This document shows, piece by piece, positions 1 to 8,413 of a DNA stretch of 64,000 nt (positions within the stretch are counted from its first letter, which is position 1; each line of letters begins with the position of its first letter). The notes under the pieces were generated by a model that worked only from the letters and a program-made list of their open reading frames with translations, did not search any database and was not told where the DNA came from. The translations under genes were made by a program, and so were the position numbers. This DNA is from CAIYXB01 sp038146805. GTDB lineage: Bacteria > Cyanobacteriota > Vampirovibrionia > LMEP-6097. The stretch is taken from positions 1-64,000 of the forward strand of contig JAYQSH010000008.1 in assembly GCA_038146805.1 (NCBI GenBank), read 5' to 3'.

Positions 1-2
1 AA

Positions 3-1481
3 TTTATAAATAGTCATTCTCTTAGTTTAATATTAGCTGTTTTAACAATAGCTTCTTTAATAATTGCTCTAAAGGATCTTTGCGAGCAAAAAGCAAGACA
101 TATAGCATTCGGCTCTAGTTTGATTGTGCTTGCAATAACTTTACATCAATACTTCAATTTAATCGATCCAAGTAATACAGCTTTGCAATTAGTTGAGTCT
201 TATCCATGGATTTCCAATATAAATTTTGCCCTTGGTGTTGATGGTTTGTCTTTTTCAATGGTTTTACTTAATGCGATTTTATTACCAGTAGTAATCATTG
301 CCTCAAAACCAATAGCCCAAAAAGGTCAACCACGTCTTTATTACACACTAATTCTTTTGCTTTCAGTCTCTGTAATGGCTGTTTTTATGGCAAAAGATTT
401 ATTTGTTTTCTTCTTGGCATGGGAGCTTGAACTTGTACCTATGTACTTTTTGATCAATATTTGGGGATCAAAAAACCGCAACTACGCATCAATGAAATTT
501 TTAATTTATACCTTTGCGGCTGGTGTCTGTTTGTTAATTGGCTTCTTTTTATTAAGCTCTCTAACAGGTTTTGCAACATTTGATATGAAAGAGCTTGCTG
601 CGATGAGTCAAAGTATTGCTTACCCTTTTCAAGCACTAATGTTTATATTGTTTGCAATTTGTTTTATTATCAAACTACCATCAGTACCACTACACACATG
701 GTTACCAGATGCACACGTAGAAGCGCCAACACCAGTGTCAATGCTACTTGCAGGCATACTACTTAAAATGGGTTGCTATGGTTTACTAAGATTTGGCTTA
801 GAGTTTTTCCCTGCGGTTTTAGATGCATTGTCTCCAGTAATTGCAGTACTTGCGGCTGTAAATATTTTATATGGTGCTTACGCCGCTCTCATTCAAAAAG
901 ATCTAAAAAAAGTTATAGCTTACTCTTCGATATCTCATATGGGCTTTATATTGCTTGGCATGGCTGCACAAAATGGCGCAGGCTACTCAGGCGCAGCTTT
1001 TCAGATGTTTTCACATGGTTTAATATCAGCGGCACTATTCTTTATAGTAGGAATGATTTACGAAAGAACTCATACCAGAGAAATTTCTGAATTTGGCGGA
1101 CTCATTAAAGTTATGCCGCAAACATTTTTTCTTGCTTTAGTTGCAATCATGGCAAACCTAGGCTTACCCGGGCTTTCAGGCTTTGTGGGTGAGTCATTAG
1201 TTTTTTATGGTGCCTTTGCTTCTTCAGGTGCAATCAACCTAGTAAAAATCTCAGCGGCAGTATCAACACTTGGAGTTATACTTACTGCTGGCTATATGCT
1301 TTGGTTAAACCAAAGAGTTTTTTACGGTAATATGCCAGAAAAATGGGCAAACTTAAAAGACGCAAGAAAAAGTGAAGTATTTGTACTTGCAATACTTCTT
1401 GGTTTAGCCTTAGTTTATGGTTTGAATCCTGATTACATTAATTCACTCTTTGAACCAATGTTAAATAGCATGGCACTTTAA
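3..1481 (+). CDS. nuoM: NADH-quinone oxidoreductase subunit M (5' end outside window)
   Basis: Proton-pumping antiporter-like membrane subunit of respiratory complex I. The frame is open to the left window edge, and the codons before the first in-frame TTG (120) encode a hydrophobic helix of the kind that opens NuoM, so the true start lies upstream. Family motifs follow in order: GVDGLSF, the helix with AWELELVPMYFLI, which carries the conserved Glu, then KLPSVPLHTWLPDAHVEAP, and KKVIAYSSISHMGFI with its conserved Lys and His. More than ten membrane helices are evident. The next gene starts four bases after the stop, which suggests one operon. Cyanobacteria call the homologue NdhD. Confidence 0.95.
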   Translation, partial: FINSHSLSLILAVLTIASLIIALKDLCEQKARHIAFGSSLIVLAITLHQYFNLIDPSNTALQLVESYPWISNINFALGVDGLSFSMVLLNAILLPVVIIASKPIAQKGQPRLYYTLILLLSVSVMAVFMAKDLFVFFLAWELELVPMYFLINIWGSKNRNYASMKFLIYTFAAGVCLLIGFFLLSSLTGFATFDMKELAAMSQSIAYPFQALMFILFAICFIIKLPSVPLHTWLPDAHVEAPTPVSMLLAGILLKMGCYGLLRFGLEFFPAVLDALSPVIAVLAAVNILYGAYAALIQKDLKKVIAYSSISHMGFILLGMAAQNGAGYSGAAFQMFSHGLISAALFFIVGMIYERTHTREISEFGGLIKVMPQTFFLALVAIMANLGLPGLSGFVGESLVFYGAFASSGAINLVKISAAVSTLGVILTAGYMLWLNQRVFYGNMPEKWANLKDARKSEVFVLAILLGLALVYGLNPDYINSLFEPMLNSMAL

Positions 1482-1485
1482 TACA

Positions 1486-2337
1486 GTGACACAAAACAGC
1501 TCAAGCAAAATAAATATCAACATTGCTCACAGCCCTGATTCTGATGATGCTTTTATGTTTTATGCACTAAAAGAAAAAAAAATTGATCTCGAAAATTTCA
1601 ATTTTAGTTTTGCGGCAGCTGAAATTGCTCAACTAAATCAAAAAGCATTAGAAGGTCAAAATGAATTTGAAATTATAGCTGTCTCTTTTGCGACTTTATT
1701 TGACATCGAAGATGAATACGAGCTAATGCCGTCAGGCACATCGTTTGCAGGCAAAGATTACGGACCAAAAATAATTTGTGCTGACAAAGATTTTGCTAAG
1801 CTCAGCGACTCAAAAGCCAATCTTAATAATTTTACACTCGCTGTACCCGGAAAAAACACAAGTGCTTTTTTAGCAACTAAAGCATTTCTCAAAGAAAACT
1901 ACCATTCGCAGTTTCAATATATTTTTTGTGCTTATGACGAAGTCTTTGATTTAATCGATGCTAACAAAGCAAATGCCGCTTTATTGATTCATGAAGCACA
2001 ACTCAAATACCAAGACTATGGTTTTAAATTATTAGTAGACCTTGGTGTTTGGTGGCACACAAAAACCGTCGGGCTTAATATGCCTCTAGGTTGTAACGCC
2101 ATCAAAAAATCACTTGGCAAAGACAATATAAAAAAATTAAACAAACTTTTAAAAGACTCTATTTTATGGGGAAAAGAAAATTTTGAAGAAGTAAAAGAGT
2201 ACTCAAGAACATTTGCACAAAACAACCTTGACGATTTCAACGCTAAAAAATATTTAGACATGTACGTAAACGAAACTACAATTGAGCTCAAAGCAAAGGA
2301 CTATAAATCTATTGAGTTACTTAAAAAGCTTTACTAA
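1486..2337 (+). CDS. mqnD: MqnD-like 1,4-dihydroxy-6-naphthoate synthase (menaquinone, futalosine pathway)
   Basis: Member of the MqnA/MqnD periplasmic-binding-protein fold family. MqnD converts cyclic de-hypoxanthine futalosine to 1,4-dihydroxy-6-naphthoate in menaquinone synthesis. The N-terminal HSPDSDDAFMFYAL block (about residues 15-28) and the length of 283 residues fit MqnD better than MqnA. No signal peptide is visible, as expected for a cytoplasmic enzyme. The start is GTG, four bases after nuoM, so quinone synthesis appears co-transcribed with the quinone-reducing complex. The MqnA alternative cannot be fully excluded without alignment. Confidence 0.8.
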   Translation: MTQNSSSKININIAHSPDSDDAFMFYALKEKKIDLENFNFSFAAAEIAQLNQKALEGQNEFEIIAVSFATLFDIEDEYELMPSGTSFAGKDYGPKIICADKDFAKLSDSKANLNNFTLAVPGKNTSAFLATKAFLKENYHSQFQYIFCAYDEVFDLIDANKANAALLIHEAQLKYQDYGFKLLVDLGVWWHTKTVGLNMPLGCNAIKKSLGKDNIKKLNKLLKDSILWGKENFEEVKEYSRTFAQNNLDDFNAKKYLDMYVNETTIELKAKDYKSIELLKKLY

Positions 2338-2813
2338 GCGGCAGTTGTATAAGTAGCAGGTGCTGACAAACTTCTCATTAATTTATTTTTAGACTCTACA
2401 GGATGAGAAATTTTAACATTCGAAGCGATCTGTGTTACTAAAGCAAAAGTTTCCGAAAAGCTTTTTGCAAACTCTTCACTCTTAAAGATTTGAGCTACTT
2501 TTTCATTAGAAAGATTATTTACATCTAAACCAAGATTAATACCAGCATTATTTATTTTTTTTAAAAAACTGCGTTGATCATGAACAGGTAGATCTTGAAA
2601 AGCCCTTAGGATTGCAGAAACATCATTTGGATTATTTTTAATAACTTGAAGAACAGGCTTAGGCAATATGTTCTCAAAAAATCTTTCTCTAGGGGAGTGT
2701 AATTCTTTTGGAGCTATATTTGTTCTAGCAGCAGGGGCATTTTCTGAAGGATTAACTCCAGGTGTTAAATTTGTGGTAAATTTAGAAAAACTAGGAACTG
2801 AACTAACACTCAT
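2334..2813 (-). CDS. Hypothetical protein, 159 aa
   Basis: Not recognised. The gene converges on the mqnD-like gene and their ends overlap by four bases. The N-terminal 50 residues are rich in Ser, Pro, Asn and Ala and look disordered. The middle (about residues 45-130) is predicted-helical, with many Asn, Lys and Leu. No signal peptide or membrane segment is seen. It has no clear Shine-Dalgarno before the ATG; only an AT-rich stretch precedes it. It may be a lineage-specific protein. Function unknown. Confidence 0.6.
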   Translation of the reverse strand: MSVSSVPSFSKFTTNLTPGVNPSENAPAARTNIAPKELHSPRERFFENILPKPVLQVIKNNPNDVSAILRAFQDLPVHDQRSFLKKINNAGINLGLDVNNLSNEKVAQIFKSEEFAKSFSETFALVTQIASNVKISHPVESKNKLMRSLSAPATYTTAA

Positions 2814-2879
2814 AAAAAAAATATAACATATCTACAAAAAAAGAAAAATAAATTTTAAAACGAAAGATTAGTGTTTATC

Positions 2880-3833
2880 TTAAGCAACAAAGTTGCTGAA
2901 ATATTCAAGAGATCTTTTTAAGCCATCTTCTAGTTGCACCTGAGGCTCCCAAGACAAAAGTTCTTTTGCAAGGCTAATATCAGGCTTACGACGCTTAGGA
3001 TCATCTTGCTGCATCTCAATAAACTTTAATTGAGATTTTGCACCAGTAATATCTATAATCTTTTGTGCCAATTGACAAATTGTAAATTCATTAGGGTTAC
3101 CAATATTTACAGGAGCATTATAATTTGCCGACATTAAACGAATAAACCCTTCAATTAAATCATCGATATATTGAAAACTTCTTGTCTGACTACCATCGCC
3201 GCATATAGTTAAGTCTTGATTGTTTAGAGCCTGACAAAGCAAACTACAAACTACCCGACCATCATCTACACGCATACGCGGACCATAAGTATTAAAGATT
3301 CTGACAATTCTTGTATCAATACCATGTTTATGGTGATAAGCCATAGTAATAGATTCTGCAAAACGTTTTGATTCATCGTAAACACCCCGAGGTCCAATAG
3401 GATTTACATTACCAAAATATGACTCTGGCTGTGGGTGCACCAAAGGGTCACCGTAAACTTCTGAAGTTGAAGCCAAAAAAAACTTTGCGTTTTTTTCTTT
3501 AGCTAAACCTAAAGCATTGTGAGTACCCAAACTACCTACTTTTAAAATGGGAATAGCCAACTTTTCAAAATCAACAGGGCTAGCTGGACTAGCCAAATGC
3601 ATTACCCAATCAAGTTTTTCAGCAACACTAAAATATTCAGAGACATTGTGTTCAATAAACAGAAAGTTATCATTTGCTTCAAGATGCTCAATATTTTTAA
3701 AAGAACCCGTCACAAGATTATCAACAACAATCACACGATTACCATCAGCAAGAAGCCTTTGAGCAAGATGAGAACCTATAAAGCCTGCTCCACCAGTAAT
3801 TAAAATTGTTTTTTCAGTTATCAATGCACTCAT
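2880..3833 (-). CDS. UDP-glucuronate decarboxylase (UDP-xylose synthase type)
   Basis: Extended short-chain dehydrogenase/epimerase, 317 residues. It starts with the NAD-binding TGGAGFIGSHL motif. It then shows HLASPASPVDF, the Thr/Ser region STSEVYGDP, and a YDESK catalytic Tyr-Lys pair. RIFNTYGPRMRVDDGRVV and GDGSQTRSFQYIDDLIEG are characteristic of the UXS class. The expected reaction is UDP-glucuronate to UDP-xylose plus CO2. It lies six bases downstream of ugd, which makes its substrate, so the pair forms a two-step UDP-glucose to UDP-xylose module, probably for surface polysaccharide. A UDP-GlcA epimerase is the main alternative. Confidence 0.88.
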   Translation of the reverse strand: MSALITEKTILITGGAGFIGSHLAQRLLADGNRVIVVDNLVTGSFKNIEHLEANDNFLFIEHNVSEYFSVAEKLDWVMHLASPASPVDFEKLAIPILKVGSLGTHNALGLAKEKNAKFFLASTSEVYGDPLVHPQPESYFGNVNPIGPRGVYDESKRFAESITMAYHHKHGIDTRIVRIFNTYGPRMRVDDGRVVCSLLCQALNNQDLTICGDGSQTRSFQYIDDLIEGFIRLMSANYNAPVNIGNPNEFTICQLAQKIIDITGAKSQLKFIEMQQDDPKRRKPDISLAKELLSWEPQVQLEDGLKRSLEYFSNFVA

Positions 3834-3839
3834 AAAAAA

Positions 3840-5237
3840 CTAGTCTTGTCTACCCATACCAATATAATCAAAACCAAGTTCTTTTAAAAGAGCAGGTTGA
3901 TATTGATTTCTACCATCCAAAAATAAATTACCATTCATTTTTGATAAAACTTTTTGCATATCAAGATTTTTGTATTCATCCCACTCAGTAACAAGGATTA
4001 AAGCATCTAAAGAATCAGTCATGGCAATAGGATCATGACAATATTCAATATTTAAATCTGGATTTTGTTTTTGAGAATTTTCAATTGCAATCGGATCACA
4101 AGCTCTCACCTGTGCTCCAGCTTTTAAAAGAGCACGAGCAATATCTAAAGAAGGTGCATCTCTTAAATCGTCAGTATTTGGTTTAAAAGCAATACCAAGT
4201 AAACCAATTTTTTTACCCTTTAAGATTTTCAATTTTTCTTGTAAACGCTTTATAACAATTTCTCTTTGCATATAATTTACTTGCTTGGTTGCTTCTAAAA
4301 TTGAAGTATTATAGCCATAATCAGAAGCGATACTGATCAGAGCATCAACATCTTTACCAAAACAACTACCACCCCAACCAATTCCAGCATTTAAAAACTT
4401 TGGTCCAATTCTTGAATCAGTTCCAATACCTCTCATCACCTCGTTTACATCGGCACCAACTAAATCACAGATGTTCGCAATTTGATTTGCAAAACTAATT
4501 TTCGTTGCTAAAAAACTATTTGCTGAGTACTTAATCATTTCGGCACTTGTAACATCAGTACCAATTACTTCAACTGTACCAAAATTTTGCGGACGAGGGC
4601 AATAATCAGGAGCCTTAAATTTTTGCTCTGCAAGTTCTTTATAAAGTTCATTAAGCTTAGCCAAAGTATCTTTTGACTCAGCACCTAAAACTATACGATC
4701 AGGATACAAACTATCACCAATAGCAGATCCTTCTCTTAAAAATTCTGGATTTGAGGCAACTGCAAAATCTACTTTTTCAATTGTTGCGGCAGTAGAACCG
4801 TCTTTTGGTGCTCTTTGAGCAATACCGTTTTCAACTAACATTGCAACCCAATTACCCGAACCCACAGGAACAGTTGATTTGTTGACAACAACAGCACCCG
4901 GTTTTAAAAACTTACCGATTGTTTCTGCGGCTGATTGTAAATAAGTCAAATTAGGTTCTCCATTTGGCAATGAAGGAGTTCCAACAGCAATAAAAACAAA
5001 ATCCCCATGTGAAATTGCTTTTTGCGCATCAGTAGTAAAGCTTGGGAAAGTGCCAGATTTTTTACAGTCTGCCAAAAGATTTTCTAATCCGGGTTCATAA
5101 ATTGGAATCTTGCCATTGTTTAAATCATTGATTCTGTTTTCATTAATATCCAAACAACAAACATCATGACCCAAAAAAGCAAAACAAGAGGCAGTAACCA
5201 AACCTACATAACCAGTACCTATTACACTAACTTTCAT
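3840..5237 (-). CDS. ugd: UDP-glucose 6-dehydrogenase
   Basis: Oxidises UDP-glucose to UDP-glucuronate with two NAD+. The 465-residue protein opens with the Rossmann motif GTGYVGLVTASCFAFLGHD. It has the AVGTPS and STVPVG blocks of the UDPGDH N domain, the helix NPEFLREGSAI, and the catalytic Cys in GWGGSCFGKD. The C-terminal UDP-binding domain has LGIAFKPNTDDLRDAPS. A short extra segment follows the STVPVG block (about residues 133-150). It is the first gene of the ugd-UXS pair; the upstream 100 bases are very AT-rich and probably hold the promoter. Confidence 0.95.
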   Translation of the reverse strand: MKVSVIGTGYVGLVTASCFAFLGHDVCCLDINENRINDLNNGKIPIYEPGLENLLADCKKSGTFPSFTTDAQKAISHGDFVFIAVGTPSLPNGEPNLTYLQSAAETIGKFLKPGAVVVNKSTVPVGSGNWVAMLVENGIAQRAPKDGSTAATIEKVDFAVASNPEFLREGSAIGDSLYPDRIVLGAESKDTLAKLNELYKELAEQKFKAPDYCPRPQNFGTVEVIGTDVTSAEMIKYSANSFLATKISFANQIANICDLVGADVNEVMRGIGTDSRIGPKFLNAGIGWGGSCFGKDVDALISIASDYGYNTSILEATKQVNYMQREIVIKRLQEKLKILKGKKIGLLGIAFKPNTDDLRDAPSLDIARALLKAGAQVRACDPIAIENSQKQNPDLNIEYCHDPIAMTDSLDALILVTEWDEYKNLDMQKVLSKMNGNLFLDGRNQYQPALLKELGFDYIGMGRQD

Positions 5238-5348
5238 AATTAAACGCTTTTGTAAGCATTATTATTATAACTTTTCTTTATAAAAATCTATAATTTATAT
5301 AATGAAATTAATATAAACTGCTTGTTAACAGTAGCTAAAACAACTTAA

Positions 5349-5581
5349 GGGCGTGCTTCCAAACCCGTAATAAGTATCTTGAGTCTTTAGATTAGGGCAT
5401 GAGTAGGGTTTGGTTAGACACGCCTAACAAAAGAATCAAACACCGCCGCTTAGTGAGTTTCACGCAGTGAAACAAGCTAAGCGTAAGGTCGTTTGTGGGA
5501 CTGATTTCTGACCCCATTTGCTAGTGATTTTAACATTTCACTGTATTTTAAAATTCAAAATGGGGTTTGGAATCAGTCCCC
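5349..5581 (+). repeat. 233-bp triple-hairpin repeat, copy A
   Basis: One of three 233-bp copies in this window; the others are at 17819-18051 (inverted) and 39797-40029. By eye it differs from the 39797 copy at only about four positions. It folds into three consecutive stem-loops: an outer GGCGTG...CACGCC stem with CCAAACCC/GGGTTTGG; a central CGCTTAG..GTTTCAC / GTGAAAC..CTAAGCG hairpin closed by CAAAC/GTTTG; and a long GGGACTGATT...AATCAGTCCC hairpin. TTAA flanks it on both sides (5345-5348 and 5582-5585). It fills most of the 5238-5621 gap; the remainder is AT-rich upstream sequence of ugd. Confidence 0.92.
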
Positions 5582-5621
5582 TTAACGTAAAATCAGGTCA
5601 TAGGCATAGTTTTTGATTGCA

Positions 5622-5921
5622 TTAAAAAGAAATAGATCTGATATTATGATTGTCAGCATTAGATATTACCCTCGTTGTATTTTTTTGAGCTGAATTTCTG
5701 TATAATTTTTGATCTAATTTTTTGATTTTAACAGTAGCTAAGATATTTTTATCGTCTCTGTCTATTTGATATCTGTTTTTATATAACTTTCTATTTATGT
5801 CATTTTGAATTCTAATACTATCTGACAAAATTATTTTTTCTGTCTCGCACTGTCCATAATCTTGAGTAAAACTTTCTACTTTTACTTCAGTTGCTTCAAT
5901 AATTTCGTAACTTAAATTCAT
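5622..5921 (-). CDS. Possible hypothetical protein, 99 aa
   Basis: An uninterrupted frame between the 233-bp repeat and hisH. The ATG is preceded by a purine-rich AGGGACGGGG stretch at a plausible ribosome-binding distance. The product is charged (many Lys, Asp, Asn, Ile), without membrane segments or a motif I know. Nothing in the context gives a function. Composition resembles other genes here, but a chance ORF cannot be excluded. Confidence 0.35.
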   Translation of the reverse strand: MNLSYEIIEATEVKVESFTQDYGQCETEKIILSDSIRIQNDINRKLYKNRYQIDRDDKNILATVKIKKLDQKLYRNSAQKNTTRVISNADNHNIRSISF

Positions 5922-6008
5922 GCCCCGTCCCTGTGACTATAATTAATCATACCCAATTTAAAGATAGGTTAAGAATAAAAAAAATCGCATAAGTTATGAT
6001 TATTTAAA

Positions 6009-6665
6009 GTGGAAGTATTAGTTGTAGATTATAAAAGTGGCGGTAATTTATTTAGTTTAATAAATAGCTTAGAACACCTAAATATCAGCTACAAAGTAAG
6101 CTCAAAAGCTACAGACATTGACTTAGCAAACAAAGTTATTTTTCCGGGAGTCGGTGGCTTTGGCGCCGCAACAAAAAAGCTAGACGACTTAGGTCTTAAA
6201 CAAGCCTTAATCAATGCAGTTGAAAGAGATATAGCATTCTTGGGTATTTGTGTTGGAATGCAATTAATGTTTAAAGATAGCAGTGAAAGCACAGAAAACA
6301 AGACGGCTAAAGGTTTAGGCTTAATTCCAGGCAATATTGAAAAATTAGAAGAAAAAACCAATTGCAAAATCCCTCATATGGGGTGGAATCAAGTAAAAAT
6401 ATCATCAGCACAAAACCCACTATTTAAAGGCATCAAAGACAATACTGATTTTTATTTTGTACATAGCTATGCCTATAAACTAAATTCTCAAGAGGCAATT
6501 TTAAACAAATATCCTCAAGCCGAATTTTCAACTTGTAGTCACAGCGAAGAATTTTTAGCATCTTTTTGGAATGGCAAAAACTTTTTCACAACACAGTTTC
6601 ATCCAGAAAAAAGTGCTGAACAGGGTTTGCAAATTCTAAAAAACTTTAGAGATCTAAATCTTTAA
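6009..6665 (+). CDS. hisH: Imidazole glycerol phosphate synthase, glutaminase subunit
   Basis: Class I glutamine amidotransferase that supplies ammonia to HisF in histidine synthesis. The nucleophile Cys81 is in GICVGMQL, and the His198-Glu200 pair is in the C-terminal FHPEK motif. PGVGGFG and the IPHMGWNQV and FVHSYAY blocks are specific to HisH. Length (218 residues) is slightly above the usual 200-210. The start is GTG. It stands alone; hisF and other his genes are not in the window. Its 3' end overlaps the convergent GNAT-like gene by 20 bases. Confidence 0.94.
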   Translation: MEVLVVDYKSGGNLFSLINSLEHLNISYKVSSKATDIDLANKVIFPGVGGFGAATKKLDDLGLKQALINAVERDIAFLGICVGMQLMFKDSSESTENKTAKGLGLIPGNIEKLEEKTNCKIPHMGWNQVKISSAQNPLFKGIKDNTDFYFVHSYAYKLNSQEAILNKYPQAEFSTCSHSEEFLASFWNGKNFFTTQFHPEKSAEQGLQILKNFRDLNL

Positions 6666-7140
6666 CAGCCACTTCAAAATAGTTAATAGTAAGTGCTTTC
6701 ATAGACTTTCTCATCAATTCAGCAAGAACATCAGCATCAACGTATTTTCTAAATCCCGGTTCCAAATAAATTTCTTTGATAATAGCCTTTAAACTCAATG
6801 GAAGATTAGGTTTGCTCGCATTGACATTTTCTAAAGTCATATAGCTAAAACCAAAAACAATCTCATCTTTTTCAAAAATCAAAACCTTAGTAGATTCAGC
6901 ATTAATCAATTGCATCACGTACTCATTCCAACTAAGACCAGAAACTTTAGAATTTTTGAGCCAAACATCATCACCGCGCATCTGTTGAATCATAGTCAAA
7001 TTTGCCCATAACTCAGCAACACGGCTAAGTTCATAATTACTACTAGCTTCTCTAACACGAACTGAATTTTTGTCAGCGAGTAAAAGCCCACCAGAACTAG
7101 AATTTTTTTGGTTTTTTTGTTGTGAACTCAGCATGATCAA
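6646..7140 (-). CDS. Probable GNAT-family N-acetyltransferase
   Basis: 164 residues. After a Ser/Gln-rich N terminus, residues from about 28 on show a GNAT-like order: VREASSNYELSRVAELWANL (strand 1 and helix 1), a central KVLIFEKDEIVFGFSYMTLEN hairpin, then IKEIYLEPGFRK followed by a helix, the usual acetyl-CoA-binding strand 4 and helix 3. The canonical Q/RxxGxG/A loop is degenerate (EPGFRKYVDAD), so activity is uncertain. It converges on hisH with a 20-base overlap. Substrate unknown. Confidence 0.6.
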   Translation of the reverse strand: MIMLSSQQKNQKNSSSGGLLLADKNSVRVREASSNYELSRVAELWANLTMIQQMRGDDVWLKNSKVSGLSWNEYVMQLINAESTKVLIFEKDEIVFGFSYMTLENVNASKPNLPLSLKAIIKEIYLEPGFRKYVDADVLAELMRKSMKALTINYFEVAVKDLDL

Positions 7141-7277
7141 ACGCCCAGGGAAATATTAAAAAAATATATACATAATATAATAACTCATATGTACAGTTTT
7201 ATCAATATTTAAAGACTCATTTCTATAAAAATAGTTGCCTTTATTGATTATACAAAGCAAAAAGGAAAATAAAATTG

Positions 7278-7316
7278 ATTTAAGCTAAGGTTAAGAAAAA
7301 GAGATTTAGCTTAAAT
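7278..7316 (-). terminator. Terminator-like hairpin downstream of sppA
   Basis: Perfect 11-base arms, ATTTAAGCTAA (7278-7288) and TTAGCTTAAAT (7306-7316). Read on the minus strand, the hairpin comes after the sppA stop and is followed by a T-rich stretch. The stem is AT-rich, so strength is uncertain. Confidence 0.4.
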
Positions 7317-7336
7317 ATATTTAAAGTTAGGGGTAT

Positions 7337-8320
7337 TTACCTAGATAGCCAAAGGATTTTTTGATTTTCTGCTGAAAGATTGAAAAAATCCATAAAATTT
7401 GCAAAATTTAAGCTTGCAAAAGGATTAAAACTCAAAAAATCTTTTATAGAGCTTATTTTTGATTTTTTCCAGACTTCATCAAAAACATAATCATCAGCTT
7501 CTGCTTGGCCGAGTGCTTTTAAAAGATTAATAGTAATAGCTTTAGCATCATCATAAGTACCTAGCTCATCAACTAAATTAACTTCTTTTGCTTGACGCCC
7601 AGTGTATATTAAACCTTGAGCAATTTTTTTCAATTTAGACATTTCAATACCACGAGCTTTATTAATATCCTCTAAAAACTGATCGTAAGAATCATCTATT
7701 AAATTTTGTAAAATTTGTTTTTCTTCTAGACTTATTTCTCTTGAGCCACTACCAATATCTTTAAATTTACCTGCTTTAATTGTTTGGTCATAAAGTCCAA
7801 GTTTATCAAAGAGCCCCTTGTAATTAAGTCCCTGACTGATAACTCCAATACTTCCAGTTAAGCTACCTTTGTTTGCAACAATAGTATTTGCCGCACTTGC
7901 AATATAGTAACAACCACTCGCACACAAATCAGACATACTGACAACAACAGGTTTATTTTTTTCTTTGGCTTTTAAAACTAAGTTATAAATTTCTTGGCTA
8001 GTAGCAACAGTGCCACCCGGACTGTTTACCCTTAACATGATTGCTTTTACATTTTCATCTTTAATTGCATCTATTAAATCTCTCTTTAAAGTTGCGGCAT
8101 CAAAATGACTTTTGAATGGTGAAGACGATGAAGATATAGAATCAAAAATCATGCCATCAAGAGCAAGAACTTTTATTTTTTTTGACGAGATTGCATTTGA
8201 GATAATGTCAGAATCCAGTGTGCTATTATCTTTGACAGCAGTTTTACTTTTAAATAACGAGATTAAAACAGCTAAAGAACATAAAACAATCAGTATTAAA
8301 GCAATATTTTTTTCTTTCAT
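7337..8320 (-). CDS. sppA: Signal peptide peptidase SppA (S49 family)
   Basis: Membrane-anchored serine protease that degrades cleaved signal peptides. One N-terminal helix (about residues 7-22) anchors a periplasmic domain. The S49 core follows: VNSPGG, then SDLCASGCYYIASAA with nucleophile Ser135. KAGKFKDIGSGSRE carries the general-base Lys187; the 52-residue spacing equals that of Bacillus SppA. At 327 residues it is the short, single-domain form that assembles as an octamer. It stands alone, with a terminator-like hairpin downstream. Confidence 0.93.
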   Translation of the reverse strand: MKEKNIALILIVLCSLAVLISLFKSKTAVKDNSTLDSDIISNAISSKKIKVLALDGMIFDSISSSSSPFKSHFDAATLKRDLIDAIKDENVKAIMLRVNSPGGTVATSQEIYNLVLKAKEKNKPVVVSMSDLCASGCYYIASAANTIVANKGSLTGSIGVISQGLNYKGLFDKLGLYDQTIKAGKFKDIGSGSREISLEEKQILQNLIDDSYDQFLEDINKARGIEMSKLKKIAQGLIYTGRQAKEVNLVDELGTYDDAKAITINLLKALGQAEADDYVFDEVWKKSKISSIKDFLSFNPFASLNFANFMDFFNLSAENQKILWLSR

Positions 8321-8413
8321 AAACCTATTAGAACAATAGCACTGAGATAAAAAAATAGCTAATATTTTTTACTGATAGTTATAAATACAAAGATGTGGAA
8401 TAAAGTGGGTGTT

